Assembly: GCF_947502065.1 (NCBI RefSeq)
Contig: NZ_CANMYE010000003.1
Location: forward strand, 310,001 to 374,000
Reading direction: 5' to 3'
DNA length: 64,000 nucleotides
Source of the DNA: an uncultured Pseudoteredinibacter sp.
GTDB taxonomy: Bacteria; Pseudomonadota; Gammaproteobacteria; Pseudomonadales; Cellvibrionaceae
Below are positions 1 through 8,775 of this stretch, one piece after another. The notes beneath the pieces were generated by a model, which ran no database searches, was not told where the DNA came from, and saw nothing but the letters and a program-made list of their open reading frames with translations. Within the stretch, counting starts at the first letter, position 1. Every line of letters starts with the position of its first letter. The translations under genes were made by a program, and so were the position numbers.

Positions 1-359
1 ATACTTCTGGCCACCACCTTTAACAGATAATCATATTCACCACTCATGGCATAGCACTCGGTAATGTACTCTTCGGCTCTAACGGCATCCATAAAGAGCT
101 CGGTATCGGCCTCTGAGCCCTGCTCCAAATCCACTTGCACAAAAGCTGTCACTTCTAAGCCCAAACGACGTTGATCGACTACCGCGCAGTAACCTGTAAT
201 TACCTTATCATCCTCTAATTGCTTCACTCGGCGGAAACACGGCGATTCCGATAGACCCACCTGCTGGGCCAATTCAACATTGGACATTCGTCCTTCGCGC
301 TGTAATGCCCCCAAAATGGCCTTTTCGGAGGTGGAAAACCTCGCCTTTTCTATAGACAT
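1..359 (-). CDS. Lrp/AsnC-family transcriptional regulator (3' end outside the window)
   Basis: The frame opens with ATG at 359 and runs off the window edge, giving about 119 residues. The translation has the Lrp/AsnC layout: an N-terminal helix-turn-helix (residues about 10-55, with NVELAQQVGLSESPCFRRVKQLE) followed by the start of the RAM/AsnC ligand-binding domain (TAFVQVDLE, then ECYAMSGEYDYLLKV). Family members bind DNA as dimers to octamers and respond to amino acids. It is divergent from hppD, so control of tyrosine catabolism is a reasonable inference, as is autoregulation. The family assignment is secure; the ligand is unknown. Confidence 0.9.
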   Translation of the reverse strand, partial: MSIEKARFSTSEKAILGALQREGRMSNVELAQQVGLSESPCFRRVKQLEDDKVITGYCAVVDQRRLGLEVTAFVQVDLEQGSEADTELFMDAVRAEEYITECYAMSGEYDYLLKVVARS

Positions 360-381
360 GAAGAAAATCACCTGTAATTTA

Positions 382-401
382 TGGTAAGAAGAAAGATACC
401 A
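382..401. promoter_or_regulatory. Candidate operator between the Lrp-type gene and hppD
   Basis: An inverted repeat TGGTA-N10-TACCA lies in the 150-bp gap between the two divergent genes. Its size and position fit an Lrp-type site, but the arms are only 5 bp and could be chance. Confidence 0.25.
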
Positions 402-511
402 CCTTTATTTCCGTTAAAACAGGGGAAAATAGACAGATAATTCCTACTCTGTGCCCTTATCCTGTGAGCCTTACTAAGCCGATGATATTTATTGATGATA
501 AGGAGCCATTA

Positions 512-1588
512 ATGGCCGATTTATTTGAGAACCCAATAGGCCTTTGTGGCTTTGAATTTGTAGAGTTTGCTGCCGCTGAAAAAGGGGTTTTAGAGCCTGT
601 ATTTGAATCACTAGGCTTCACCCATATCGCCAACCACCGCAGCAAAGACTGCCAATTATGGCGCCAAGGTGATATTAACTTTATCACCAACTATGAGAAG
701 AACAGCCCAGCTTATTACTTTGCAGAAGAGCACGGCCCTTGTGCCTGCGGCCTGGCCTTTCGCGTAAAAGATTCCCGTCATGCCTATGATGAAGTTGTTA
801 AGCGCGGCGCACAGCCAATGGACGTTAAAACCGGCCCCATGGAGCTTAACCTTCCTGCCGTAAAAGGTATTGGAGGCGCCGCCCTATACCTCGTGGACCG
901 CTTTGAGCCCAACTCAAGTATCTACGATATCGATTTCGTCTACCTAGAAGGCGTTGATAAGCACCCTGAGGGCTGTGGCTTTAAAGTGATCGATCACCTT
1001 ACCCACAATGTTTATCGCGGTCGTATGAATTATTGGGCGAATTACTACGAGAGCCTCTTTAACTTTAAAGAGATTCGCTACTTCGATATTAAAGGCGAAT
1101 ACACTGGCTTACAGTCGCGTGCAATGACTGCACCCGACGGTCTAATCCGTATTCCTCTGAATGAAGAAGCTGCAGGTGGTAAAGGTCAGATCGAAGAATA
1201 CTTAATGGCCTATAATGGCGAAGGGATTCAGCATATTGCCTTTTCTTGCGACAATCTTATCGAGTGCTGGGACAAGCTAAAAGAAAAGGATATTCCTTTT
1301 ATGACAGCCCCGCCAAATACCTATTATGAGATGCTAGAAGAGCGTTTACCTGGCCATGGCGAGCCAGTAGATGAGCTGCAAAAACGCGGTATTTTGTTAG
1401 ATGGAACCACCGAAGGTGGTGAGCCACGCCTATTACTGCAAATCTTCTCAGAAACCCAGGTAGGCCCCATCTTCTTCGAATTTATTCAGCGTAAAGAAGA
1501 CGATGGTTTTGGTGAAGGCAACTTTAAAGCGCTATTTGAGTCGATGGAACGCGATCAAATTCGCCGCGGTGCTTTAGACGTAGAGTAA
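512..1588 (+). CDS. hppD: 4-hydroxyphenylpyruvate dioxygenase
   Basis: Converts 4-hydroxyphenylpyruvate to homogentisate, the second step of aerobic tyrosine degradation, in the cytoplasm with Fe(II). The 358-residue product is of normal length and has two VOC (vicinal oxygen chelate) domains. The iron triad is visible: His in [12 protein letters not shown], His in GIQHIAFSC and Glu in FFEFIQRK. The ATG at 512 is chosen because AAGGAG sits at 500-505 and the family begins with a short [12 protein letters not shown] N-terminus; the frame is open upstream to a GTG at 464, which lacks a ribosome binding site. It is monocistronic, ends at a strong terminator, and is divergent from an Lrp-type gene. 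The other tyrosine-pathway genes (hmgA, maiA) are not adjacent. Confidence 0.96.
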   Translation: MADLFENPIGLCGFEFVEFAAAEKGVLEPVFESLGFTHIANHRSKDCQLWRQGDINFITNYEKNSPAYYFAEEHGPCACGLAFRVKDSRHAYDEVVKRGAQPMDVKTGPMELNLPAVKGIGGAALYLVDRFEPNSSIYDIDFVYLEGVDKHPEGCGFKVIDHLTHNVYRGRMNYWANYYESLFNFKEIRYFDIKGEYTGLQSRAMTAPDGLIRIPLNEEAAGGKGQIEEYLMAYNGEGIQHIAFSCDNLIECWDKLKEKDIPFMTAPPNTYYEMLEERLPGHGEPVDELQKRGILLDGTTEGGEPRLLLQIFSETQVGPIFFEFIQRKEDDGFGEGNFKALFESMERDQIRRGALDVE

Positions 1589-1615
1589 AGCGAAGTTTTT
1601 AGCCCGCTAAGAAGC

Positions 1616-1647
1616 AAAAGGCCAAGCAACTCGCTTGGCCTTTTTTT
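1616..1647 (+). terminator. Rho-independent terminator of hppD
   Basis: A 12-bp perfect stem (1616-1627 with 1633-1644), 5-nt loop, followed by a T tract to 1647. It is T-rich only on the plus side. Confidence 0.88.
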
Positions 1648-1703
1648 GTTTGTTCAACGCTTTTTTGTACAATGCTATTTTGTGCAACGCTGTGCAAACA
1701 AGC

Positions 1704-2420
1704 TCATTCTTTCTGCTCTTCATCTTCCTTTTTACCGCCAGCGGCTGTAGGAAGTAAATTGCTAAGGAAGTTTAATACCGCCATTTGCTGGGACACTTCA
1801 GGCTCACCCGGGGCGGTAAGCAAGGGTGAAACAACGTACAAGGCGCCCATTCGCTCATCCCCTTTGCCGCTACCACAGTAGCTCGGGCCACTCATCGCCC
1901 AAGCAGCGCCCTTATGCCCCGCCAGGCCAACCGGACAGCTACCATCGGCTGTCGCCAAGCCACCGGCAACTGTTTCGCCCTCTGCACTAAAACTGGTCAA
2001 TACCAAACTGCTCACCTGAAAGCCTGATTGCTCGTAGGCGATGGGGGCGTCCAGATTGCCGTCAAACATATCGGCGACATCGTCAGCGATTTTATCGCCG
2101 TTTAGGTTATAAATGGCAGCGTCGGCCTGCTCAAACAGATTAGCTGTTTGCACGGTACCATCGGCATGACCAAACATCGCCTTCCATTCGATATTAGGGT
2201 CATCAGTGCCTTTGAAATTACTCGAATCAGCCTCTAAATTGGCGATTTCATTGAGTTTTTCGACACTGCTGAAGGTACCAATATCATTGGCGGCTGTGAC
2301 AAAGACGATATAGAAGGTTTCACCTGGCTTTACGCCCTTCGGAACCATGGCCTCTGGGGCTTCCAGGGCCAAAAGAGAAGAACTGAACAAGCAACAGATA
2401 CTGGCTACTAAAGCTCTCAT
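1704..2420 (-). CDS. Exported protein of unknown function
   Basis: 238 residues with a clear Sec signal peptide (MRALVASICCLFSSSLLALEA). The mature chain is acidic, with one Cys pair (SCPVGLAG and SYCGSG) that may form a disulfide. It includes a FYIVFVTAANDIGTF segment and the pattern AIYNLNGDKIADDVADMFDGNLDAPI, and ends in a charged KKEDEEQKE tail. I do not recognise the family. A GGAAAAGGATG stretch upstream of ATG at 2420 supplies a ribosome binding site. Probably periplasmic or secreted, since no lipobox or membrane anchor is seen. The gap 2421-2680 on its upstream side holds no gene. Confidence 0.75.
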   Translation of the reverse strand: MRALVASICCLFSSSLLALEAPEAMVPKGVKPGETFYIVFVTAANDIGTFSSVEKLNEIANLEADSSNFKGTDDPNIEWKAMFGHADGTVQTANLFEQADAAIYNLNGDKIADDVADMFDGNLDAPIAYEQSGFQVSSLVLTSFSAEGETVAGGLATADGSCPVGLAGHKGAAWAMSGPSYCGSGKGDERMGALYVVSPLLTAPGEPEVSQQMAVLNFLSNLLPTAAGGKKEDEEQKE

Positions 2421-2680
2421 GGAAAGGCATCCTTTTCCAAAACTGTTTTGGCTTGGCCACGTTTTCCACGGTAGTAATAATTCCTGATCAATCAGGCTTT
2501 AAATACCATCAAAAAGGCCAAGTCACTCGATACAATCTAGTACCGCAGTTGCAAAGTAGCAAAAATGGGGGGCGCCCCTTGTGAACCAGCGCACACTTTT
2601 AGTGTGACAAATCTGACAATCGCTATTTGTGGTTAAACAGACAAATGAGCTGTCGCCTTAGAGCAACAAAAACTCAATAT

Positions 2681-3529
2681 TCACTCACATATTCGCAAAC
2701 AATGTGCCCCTAAACCGTTAGCGGAAATTTCCACGACATCGCCCGCTTTCAAATAGTTTGGCTCCTTCGCCGCGCCTTTAAGTGCTAACTTAACCCTTAG
2801 CTTCGCAGGCAATATCTTCGCCATAAACTTTTTAAATGGGCTTAGGCGCAGAGCCACCCCCGCTGGGGTACCCGTCAGAATACAATCCCCTGCTTTTAAA
2901 CCCCTATCACCGGCAGCCTTAAGGGCGTATTCCAGCATGAGCTTGGGTGGGTAAATCATATTGCGACAATTGTCTTTTTGCCTCGGCTCGCCATTCACCG
3001 ATAAGCTCAGCTCGATATCAGGGAATGCTTCTGGAGATAGTGTTTCGGGAAAGAAAATAGTTTCAGCCACCGGTAAAAAACCTGGCAAGCTCTTGGATAA
3101 GGTCCAATACTCCATGCGTTCTTTGTCGCTGGCCGCAAGCTCCCCACAAATCTGCAAACTGCGGGCACTGATATCATTGGCCAAGAAAAGCCCTAAGCGA
3201 GGCATCCAGTCAGGCTGATTTAATTGCTCCGAAGTGACATCCTCATCCAAATACATGCCCAACTCTACTTCATAATCCAGCATCAGTGGCATTGCAGGAA
3301 CGGCGGCTTTCACCTTTTGGGCAATGTCAGGGTTTAAGGTTTCAAGGGCTTGCCATAAAGACTCTTCACTGGGCAAGCTTAAATCACAATCACCCACAGT
3401 TGCTGCGCAGTGTTTGGCAAACATCATGGGCTCAGTTTCTGTCGCCCCTACTTCTTCGATATGAGCCTTATAGGTTAAGCCTAAAGCAAATACTTCACCG
3501 ATAGAGCTCGGAAAGGGAATGGCGTGCAT
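2681..3529 (-). CDS. Fumarylacetoacetate hydrolase (FAH) family protein
   Basis: 282 residues. The FAH fold is shown by the metal-binding segment LDYEVELGMYL, by NDISARSLQ and by the C-terminal LTGTPAGVALRL. The family contains fumarylpyruvate hydrolases, acylpyruvases, 2-keto-4-pentenoate hydratase-like enzymes and oxaloacetate decarboxylases, all Mg(II)-dependent and cytoplasmic. The short, single-domain form without the N-terminal SH3-like domain argues against true fumarylacetoacetase. AAGGA lies 8 nt before the ATG. It may act in aromatic ring-cleavage given hppD and the PaaX-like gene nearby, but it is not in an operon with them. The exact substrate cannot be read from sequence. Confidence 0.88.
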   Translation of the reverse strand: MHAIPFPSSIGEVFALGLTYKAHIEEVGATETEPMMFAKHCAATVGDCDLSLPSEESLWQALETLNPDIAQKVKAAVPAMPLMLDYEVELGMYLDEDVTSEQLNQPDWMPRLGLFLANDISARSLQICGELAASDKERMEYWTLSKSLPGFLPVAETIFFPETLSPEAFPDIELSLSVNGEPRQKDNCRNMIYPPKLMLEYALKAAGDRGLKAGDCILTGTPAGVALRLSPFKKFMAKILPAKLRVKLALKGAAKEPNYLKAGDVVEISANGLGAHCLRICE

Positions 3530-3665
3530 CTCAAGTATTCCTTATTATTTTTGTCATCAAGTACTACAGTGAACAGCTTTACATTTATCGATAAAACTAA
3601 ATCCACCTTGTGGGGATTTATAATACAGTAGGGCAAAGAATCTAACCCCAATCACGGAGCCTGTC

Positions 3666-3902
3666 ATGTCATTTATCAAAGTTAGTGTTAAAACTGCCAC
3701 AATCGTGCACGGTTACGACAGCCACAACCAGGAAATCATCGAGGAATTTAAAGAGGAGAACTTCACCACCAAACTGCTTTCAATAGATCGCCTTCTTTCC
3801 GTTAGTGAAAACTTTCTATTAGTGAGCGGTAGCCACGGGCGGGTAATGTATTGGGAATATGAGGGCGGGCTCTCGGATATAGAGGCTTTGATAGAGCGAT
3901 AA
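3666..3902 (+). CDS. Small protein of unknown function
   Basis: 78 residues, cytoplasmic, no signal peptide or membrane segment. CGGAG lies 7 nt upstream of the ATG. The sequence has alternating charged and beta-prone stretches (KVSVKTATIVHGYD, FLLVSGSHGRVMYWEYEGG) suggestive of a small beta protein. No family recognised. It lies 96 bp before a lipoprotein gene on the same strand and may share its transcript. Confidence 0.6.
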   Translation: MSFIKVSVKTATIVHGYDSHNQEIIEEFKEENFTTKLLSIDRLLSVSENFLLVSGSHGRVMYWEYEGGLSDIEALIER

Positions 3903-3998
3903 GCTCTTGGTCTTGCTATCGCAGGCAAAGATATTAAACTACCGCAGGTATTTAGGTAGGCGAAGCTCTAACTGGGAGCTTTTATACAAGGAGAAAGA

Positions 3999-4625
3999 AT
4001 GGAATCTAAAGGCAAGCGATTAAAACTGAGTTTTGTTTTCTGGCGAATTTTTCTAACGATTATCTTTGTACACCTTAGCGCCTGCAGCAGCATTCCTTTG
4101 GCCACAGCCTGGAAGTATCGCAACCACGGCATTAAGGAATTTATGGCTTTAGAGCCTCAAAATATTCGAGCCAAGGTACAGAGCAGTCAAGACCTAGTCA
4201 TTACTCAGACTTACTTAAGTGTCGAGATCGAGTACGATCAAGAAAAGAAATCCTATGACTTCCCTCTTGCAAGAAACCTACACAAGCAAATAACAATTAA
4301 GAAATGGCTGGGCAAGGATGAACTCGCAGAGTACAGCGAATGGCAAATTAGCGCTCAAGGGATTGAGGACTTTCGGCGATTACAAGAAGATTGGCAAAAA
4401 GAATATTCCCACTGGTACGCCCCCAACAGTGGGAGCATTCCAAGTGACGGATTTAGCTTTAGTTACAGTGTTTCTACCCAATTTACTCAAGACTCCAAGT
4501 TCAAAGATGGATACTTTTCAATTTGGATAAAACTGTATGAAAAATTCGAGCTGTTTTTTGACGAGCAGTCTACCAATGGTATTTATGAACAGTTAAAAAA
4601 TTCGAGTTCTACTGAAGCCAATTAA
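3999..4625 (+). CDS. Putative lipoprotein of unknown function
   Basis: 208 residues. An uncleaved-looking basic start (MESKGKRLKLSF) is followed by a hydrophobic core and the lipobox LSAC, so Cys29 is the likely lipidated residue. AAGGAG precedes the ATG. The mature part (TYLSVEIEYDQEKKSYDFPL, FSFSYSVSTQFTQDSKFKDGYFSIWIKLYEKFELFF) is rich in aromatic beta strands. Residue +2 is Ser, which would route it to the outer membrane. I do not recognise the family. It converges with the PaaX-like gene and their stop codons are 1 bp apart. Confidence 0.7.
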   Translation: MESKGKRLKLSFVFWRIFLTIIFVHLSACSSIPLATAWKYRNHGIKEFMALEPQNIRAKVQSSQDLVITQTYLSVEIEYDQEKKSYDFPLARNLHKQITIKKWLGKDELAEYSEWQISAQGIEDFRRLQEDWQKEYSHWYAPNSGSIPSDGFSFSYSVSTQFTQDSKFKDGYFSIWIKLYEKFELFFDEQSTNGIYEQLKNSSSTEAN

Positions 4626-4626
4626 A

Positions 4627-5604
4627 TCACTCACTCAACTCACCAAAGCGCTTGTAATAACTGGCTGATGCTTCAGGCAATGGCCCATCAGCGGTTTCCA
4701 TCATCTGACATAAATACTGTTTAGCGTAGCGATGTACCCGCTTATAAATATTGGCTGTCAGTAGTTGCGCTGCATTGCCTGCCCAATCATTGGGCAGTAA
4801 CTCTTGCGGAAGGTCAGAATCTTTTAATAGGATTCGGCGATATTCATGCACCAATAAACTGCGTAATTGAAAACAGCTTTTTGGGTCAAGCGGGCCGGTT
4901 TTGGGAATTGCCGCTTGCAGTGGACGGAATTTATCCAAAAACTCAAGGTATCGAGCTTCCAGCTGATCTAAATTCCAACAGCTTGCCGAAAGCTGCTTAA
5001 GGGCTGACTGGGATAAGAGATCTTCGGTTGAAGCTGTCATCACCACGACTTTATCGTGAATCTCTAACTCTTGTAGGGTTTCGTCTAAGCTTTGTCGCTC
5101 GGCACCGGGACGAGCCATCACGCCAGCGGTAAGCTGTCCAAAGCCCGCCCAGGTAAGCTCTTTACGCATTTGCTCACGGGCGTCATCGACGACATAGGCT
5201 GGCATCACCAGCGTCCATTTGCCATCCCAGTCTTGGCGCGATTGCGCATAGATTCTGCGAGCGGCCTTTTGATACTGGCGTAAACCAAACTCGGTAAAGC
5301 GATAATAGCTACGTCGCCCAACCTGAGTTGAATCCAACCAGCCCTCTTGAATCAAGCGGTAAACCGATGTCCGCACTAAGCGTTGGTTTAAACCAAAGGG
5401 TTCAAGTGCCTCAATCAAGCTGCCCAACCATACTGAGCCTCCATGCTGGGAAATTGAATCACCGAAAACCGTGATAATGAGCGAGCCCCCTCTTAGCGGG
5501 CGCTGTTTCTGAAAGGCCTCAAGTAGCTGGCTTAAACCAGGTAAATTGCCGCTAGCCGGCTCGGTATTCTCTAGTTCAGAACTATCAGTCAAAATTATTT
5601 CCAA
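4627..5604 (-). CDS. PaaX-family transcriptional repressor
   Basis: 325 residues. N-terminal winged helix of the PaaX type (SLIITVFGDSISQHGGSVWLGSLIEALEPFGLNQRLVRTSVYRL), then the PaaX central domain (DGKWTLVMPAY) and C-terminal domain (LVHEYRRILLKDSDLPQELLPNDWAG). PaaX represses phenylacetate catabolism and is released by phenylacetyl-CoA. No paa genes are within this window, so it is either a distant paa regulator or a paralogue with another acyl-CoA ligand. The ATG at 5604 gives a 40-residue leader before the winged helix, longer than usual, so translation may begin further in. Confidence 0.88.
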   Translation of the reverse strand: MEIILTDSSELENTEPASGNLPGLSQLLEAFQKQRPLRGGSLIITVFGDSISQHGGSVWLGSLIEALEPFGLNQRLVRTSVYRLIQEGWLDSTQVGRRSYYRFTEFGLRQYQKAARRIYAQSRQDWDGKWTLVMPAYVVDDAREQMRKELTWAGFGQLTAGVMARPGAERQSLDETLQELEIHDKVVVMTASTEDLLSQSALKQLSASCWNLDQLEARYLEFLDKFRPLQAAIPKTGPLDPKSCFQLRSLLVHEYRRILLKDSDLPQELLPNDWAGNAAQLLTANIYKRVHRYAKQYLCQMMETADGPLPEASASYYKRFGELSE

Positions 5605-5741
5605 ATCAAATGCTTAGCTGCCGACCCCAATGCCTTAAAGCCCAATCGACGAATAGCCCTAAGTGTACAAAGCCTCGCAATGGGGTTCAAACCTACCTAT
5701 GTGCAATAAAGTTTTATTTTACTCCAATTGAAACTTGTTAA

Positions 5742-5756
5742 TAATAATCATTGTCA
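5742..5756. promoter_or_regulatory. Candidate Fur box upstream of the flavodoxin gene
   Basis: On the minus strand the 15-mer TGACAATGATTATTA matches the 7-1-7 Fur consensus TGATAATNATTATCA at 12 of 14 fixed positions. A continuing run of ATCATT-type hexamers to 5765 offers a second overlapping register. It lies 40-50 bp before the flavodoxin start, where a promoter would be. Iron-regulated replacement of ferredoxin by flavodoxin is established biology, which supports the call. Confidence 0.7.
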
Positions 5757-5794
5757 TTATCATTAGCGAAATTTGAAATCTGGAGGCCTTCCCC

Positions 5795-6343
5795 ATGAGC
5801 GCAATTAGCGATGCTCGAGTAGCCTTGGTATTTGGCACTGATACCGGCAATACCGAAGACGTTGGTGAAAAGATATGCGAACAGTTTACCGGCTTAGGCG
5901 TAGCAGTCGAGATGGTTAATATCGTTGATATTGATAGCCAGTACTTTACCAATTACGACTTAATCCTAATGGGTATTCCTACCTGGGATTTTGGCGGCAT
6001 CCAAGAAGACTGGGAAGAGCGTGAAGACATTATCCTAGATGCCAACTTGCAGGGTAAGCAAATCGCCTTGTATGGCCTCGGAGACCAGCTAGGCTACGGT
6101 GATTACTTCCTCGACGCCATGGGTTGGCTGCATGAGCGCGTGCTGAAGGTAGGTGCCAAAATGATTGGCTACTGGCCAACTAAGGGCTACGATTTTGAAG
6201 CTTCCTTAGGCTGCAGTGAAGACAAGTCCTACTTCTTTGGTCTTGCTATTGATGAAGACCAGCAGTTTGAGCAAACCGACGCTCGAGTTCAGGCTTGGGT
6301 GGAACAGCTCACTCAAGAGTTTGAAGCCGCTGCAGCAGCTTAA
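5795..6343 (+). CDS. Long-chain flavodoxin
   Basis: 182 residues, the length of long-chain flavodoxins. The FMN phosphate loop is TDTGNTEDV near the N-terminus; GIPTWDFGGIQEDWEER is the tryptophan-containing 50s loop and LGDQLGYGDYFLDAMG the 90s loop that stack on the flavin. CTGGAGG lies 6 nt before the ATG. It is a cytoplasmic single-electron carrier that substitutes for ferredoxin, and the Fur-like box upstream fits induction under iron limitation. It stands alone with its own structured terminator. It could be fldA or fldB; sequence inspection alone does not decide. Confidence 0.93.
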   Translation: MSAISDARVALVFGTDTGNTEDVGEKICEQFTGLGVAVEMVNIVDIDSQYFTNYDLILMGIPTWDFGGIQEDWEEREDIILDANLQGKQIALYGLGDQLGYGDYFLDAMGWLHERVLKVGAKMIGYWPTKGYDFEASLGCSEDKSYFFGLAIDEDQQFEQTDARVQAWVEQLTQEFEAAAAA

Positions 6344-6374
6344 GCGCACAAATTAAGACATTATTTCTTTTTCG

Positions 6375-6436
6375 GCCCGCTAAAACAAAGGAGCTTGCCA
6401 ATCGGCACCCTTTGGCGAAGCGGGCTATGTTTTTTA
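6375..6436 (+). terminator. Nested-hairpin terminator after the flavodoxin gene
   Basis: Three stacked stems: GCCCGCT (6375) with AGCGGGC (6419), CAAAGG with CCTTTG, and TGCC with GGCA, followed by TATG and TTTTTT at 6430-6435. This is larger than a standard terminator but ends in the expected U tract. Confidence 0.65.
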
Positions 6437-6489
6437 CTCTACCAAGCATAAAATCCCCCTGAAGTGAATATTTTGAGTGATTTTTGCCA

Positions 6490-6978
6490 ATGAATATAGA
6501 AGAAGCGATCAAGTTGGATAAGATCGATATAAAAATACTAAAGGCCTTACAGGCCAATGCTCGTATTAGCAATGCCGACCTAGCCGAGGCTGTTAACCTG
6601 TCCCAAACGCCTTGCTTGAGACGCCTACGCAAGCTCGAAGCCCAGGGCTTAATCAAGCAATACCGCACCCAGCTCGATCGCAAGCAGCTTGGTTTACAAA
6701 TATCGGCTTTTGTTTTTGTAAAACTCGAGCGCAACACCGCTCAAAATGGCAAAGAGTTTGAACAGGCCGTTGCCGAATTACCCCAGGTAATGGAATGCTG
6801 TGTGCTTGCCGGTAGGCATGATTACAGCTTACGTATTGTTACTAAAGATCTGGAGTCCTATGAGCGCTTCATCAAGCATGATCTGGCCCATGTCGATAAG
6901 GTGGCCCATATTGAGTCGACTATCATCCTCAATCAGGTTCTAGATCGTGCGGTTATTGATCTTGAGCGCTCCCTATAA
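6490..6978 (+). CDS. Lrp/AsnC-family transcriptional regulator
   Basis: 162 residues. HTH at about 10-55 (LDKIDIKILKALQANARISNADLAEAV, SQTPCLRRLRKLEAQGL) and RAM domain at 65-150 (ISAFVFVKLER, MECCVLAGRHDYSLRIV). The ATG at 6490 is preferred to a TTG two codons earlier; GAGTG at 6475 is a weak ribosome binding site. It is a full-length paralogue of the regulator at the window start (SQTPC versus SESPC in the recognition helix). The following oxidoreductase is 169 bp downstream on the same strand, so it may be a target, but an operon is not shown. Confidence 0.92.
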   Translation: MNIEEAIKLDKIDIKILKALQANARISNADLAEAVNLSQTPCLRRLRKLEAQGLIKQYRTQLDRKQLGLQISAFVFVKLERNTAQNGKEFEQAVAELPQVMECCVLAGRHDYSLRIVTKDLESYERFIKHDLAHVDKVAHIESTIILNQVLDRAVIDLERSL

Positions 6979-7147
6979 TGCTCATATCATCAAACCCGAT
7001 ATACCCATAGCCCGAAACCTCTGCCACTGCATCAAAGCCCACTGAGATAAAGCCGCAACCAAGCCCCTTTAAGGGCGCGCTTGCTTATTGAAGCCATAAA
7101 AATTAACATTACATGTAAATTTTTTATCAATAAATGGTTGTAGACTT

Positions 7148-8614
7148 ATGTGGAAGCCGCCCCAGAGAATCAAATTCACTCCATTGGATGAGCCTTGGCC
7201 AAGCCAAGCGGAAGCGGCTAAAGCTTTATTGTTCCAAAGTTTTAAACATGGTCCGTTAGAACTCAGCCAGCGCAGCTGGATTCCAGCTATGGTTCCTTGG
7301 CGGGCCACCGAAGACGGCTATGTGTCTGACAATGTGCTGGATTGGTATCGCCGCTTTGCCGAAGGCCAGCCGGGCGCAATCGTTATTGAGGCTACCGGCA
7401 TTCGCGATGTGCCCAGTGGCCCCCTTCTGCGAATCGGCCATGATCGCTACATAGAAGGTCTAAAAAAGCTAACTCAAACTGTCCATGAAGCCAGCCAGGG
7501 ACAGACAAAAATTTATATTCAGTTGATCGACTTCTTGTCGATACGACGTCGCCCTGAGCCCGAAAAGTTCTTTCAGCGCTTTTTACAGATCGACGAGGAG
7601 CTGCGACAAAAATTTGAGCGCGAAACTTTAGAGACAGATAAAAGCGAAGCTGAGATTCGATCCGCTTTAGCGGATATGGATGAACAGACCTTAGCCAGAG
7701 TGCTTGATGAGCGCCAGCTGGAATCTTTATACCAAGGCTTTCGCGAGCGGGTTTTTGATCCAGAGCCACACATACAAGAGCTGCCCCAAGTTTTGCCTGG
7801 CCTGTTTGCAGATGCCGCAGAGCGTGCCAAGGCTGCGGGTTTTGATGGTATTGAGCTGCACTATGCCCATGCCTACACCATGGCCTCTTTTCTTTCTGCC
7901 CGAAATATTCGCAGCGATGGCTATGGCGGTCCGCGCGAAAACAGAGTTCGCCTCCCTTTAGAGGTTTTTGCCAAAGTTCGTGAGCGTGTAGGAATGGATT
8001 ATCCATTGGGCTGTCGCTTTCTAAGTGACGAAATCATCGAAGGTGGTAGTCATTTAGCCGACGCGCAGTACTTTGCCACCGAGTTTGCACGCGCCGGCAT
8101 GGACTTTATTTCACTATCTCGCGGCGGAAAATTTGACGATGCCAAACGCCCGAAAGTTGGGCAAGCTGCCTACCCTTACACCGGCCAATCCGGCTATGAG
8201 TGCATGCCGTCCTTCCAGTCCGATGAACAAGGCCCATTTGGCCGCAATATTGAGCCCACAGCCAGCATCCGACAGGCCATACGCAAAGCAGGCTTTCATA
8301 CCCCCGTGGTGGTCGCCGGCGGCATTCACAGCTACCAGCAAGCTGAAAATATCTTGCAGCAAGAGCAGGCTGATATTATTGGTATCGCTCGCCAAGCTAT
8401 TGCAGATCCAGATTGGTTTCGCAAAGTAAAAAGTGGCTGCGGAGCCGAAGTAAGATTATGCGAGTACAGTAACTATTGCGAACGGCTTGATCAAAATCAC
8501 CAAGAAGTCACCTGCAACCTTTGGGATAAAGTAGGTCGTGACGAAGACTCAGCCACCCTCAGCCAAGATGGTCGCCGCCGATTAATTGCCCCGCAGTGGG
8601 AGAAAAGCGAATAA
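7148..8614 (+). CDS. Old-yellow-enzyme-type flavin oxidoreductase with altered Fe-S motif
   Basis: 488 residues. FMN-binding TIM barrel of the NADH:flavin oxidoreductase family: FDGIELHYAHAYTMASFLS, RSDGYGGPRENRVR, VVVAGGIHSYQQAENIL and IGIARQAIADPDW. A helical insert rich in Glu/Arg sits at about 130-190. After the barrel comes C-x2-S-x2-C-x11-C, which equals the trimethylamine-dehydrogenase/2,4-dienoyl-CoA-reductase [4Fe-4S] motif C-x2-C-x2-C-x11-C with the second Cys changed to Ser. The C-terminal FAD/NAD(P) domain of those enzymes is absent. Probably a cytoplasmic ene-reductase or demethylase-like enzyme; substrate unknown. A 10-bp palindrome TTACATGTAA at 7109-7118 just upstream may be a regulator site. 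Confidence 0.85.
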   Translation: MWKPPQRIKFTPLDEPWPSQAEAAKALLFQSFKHGPLELSQRSWIPAMVPWRATEDGYVSDNVLDWYRRFAEGQPGAIVIEATGIRDVPSGPLLRIGHDRYIEGLKKLTQTVHEASQGQTKIYIQLIDFLSIRRRPEPEKFFQRFLQIDEELRQKFERETLETDKSEAEIRSALADMDEQTLARVLDERQLESLYQGFRERVFDPEPHIQELPQVLPGLFADAAERAKAAGFDGIELHYAHAYTMASFLSARNIRSDGYGGPRENRVRLPLEVFAKVRERVGMDYPLGCRFLSDEIIEGGSHLADAQYFATEFARAGMDFISLSRGGKFDDAKRPKVGQAAYPYTGQSGYECMPSFQSDEQGPFGRNIEPTASIRQAIRKAGFHTPVVVAGGIHSYQQAENILQQEQADIIGIARQAIADPDWFRKVKSGCGAEVRLCEYSNYCERLDQNHQEVTCNLWDKVGRDEDSATLSQDGRRRLIAPQWEKSE

Positions 8615-8669
8615 AAGGAAATCTATCCTACGCTTTGACTCAATGAATGACTCCGACTTGTGTTAATAT

Positions 8670-8699
8670 GGCCCCTATAAAAATCATAGGGGCCCTTTT
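8670..8699 (+). terminator. Terminator after the flavin oxidoreductase
   Basis: A perfect 9-bp stem GGCCCCTAT / ATAGGGGCC with a 7-nt loop, followed by CTTTTC. The T tract is short, so efficiency is uncertain. Confidence 0.7.
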
Positions 8700-8775
8700 C
8701 ATTCCTGCCCACTATTGGTTCTAAGCTACGAACCCTGATCAGCCTCTCTACTAGCCATTTATTGGAGTTCAGTCT

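Noticed and set aside
7392..8006. 204-codon minus-strand open frame
   Set aside because: Antisense to the well-supported OYE-type gene; composition is that of a reverse shadow.
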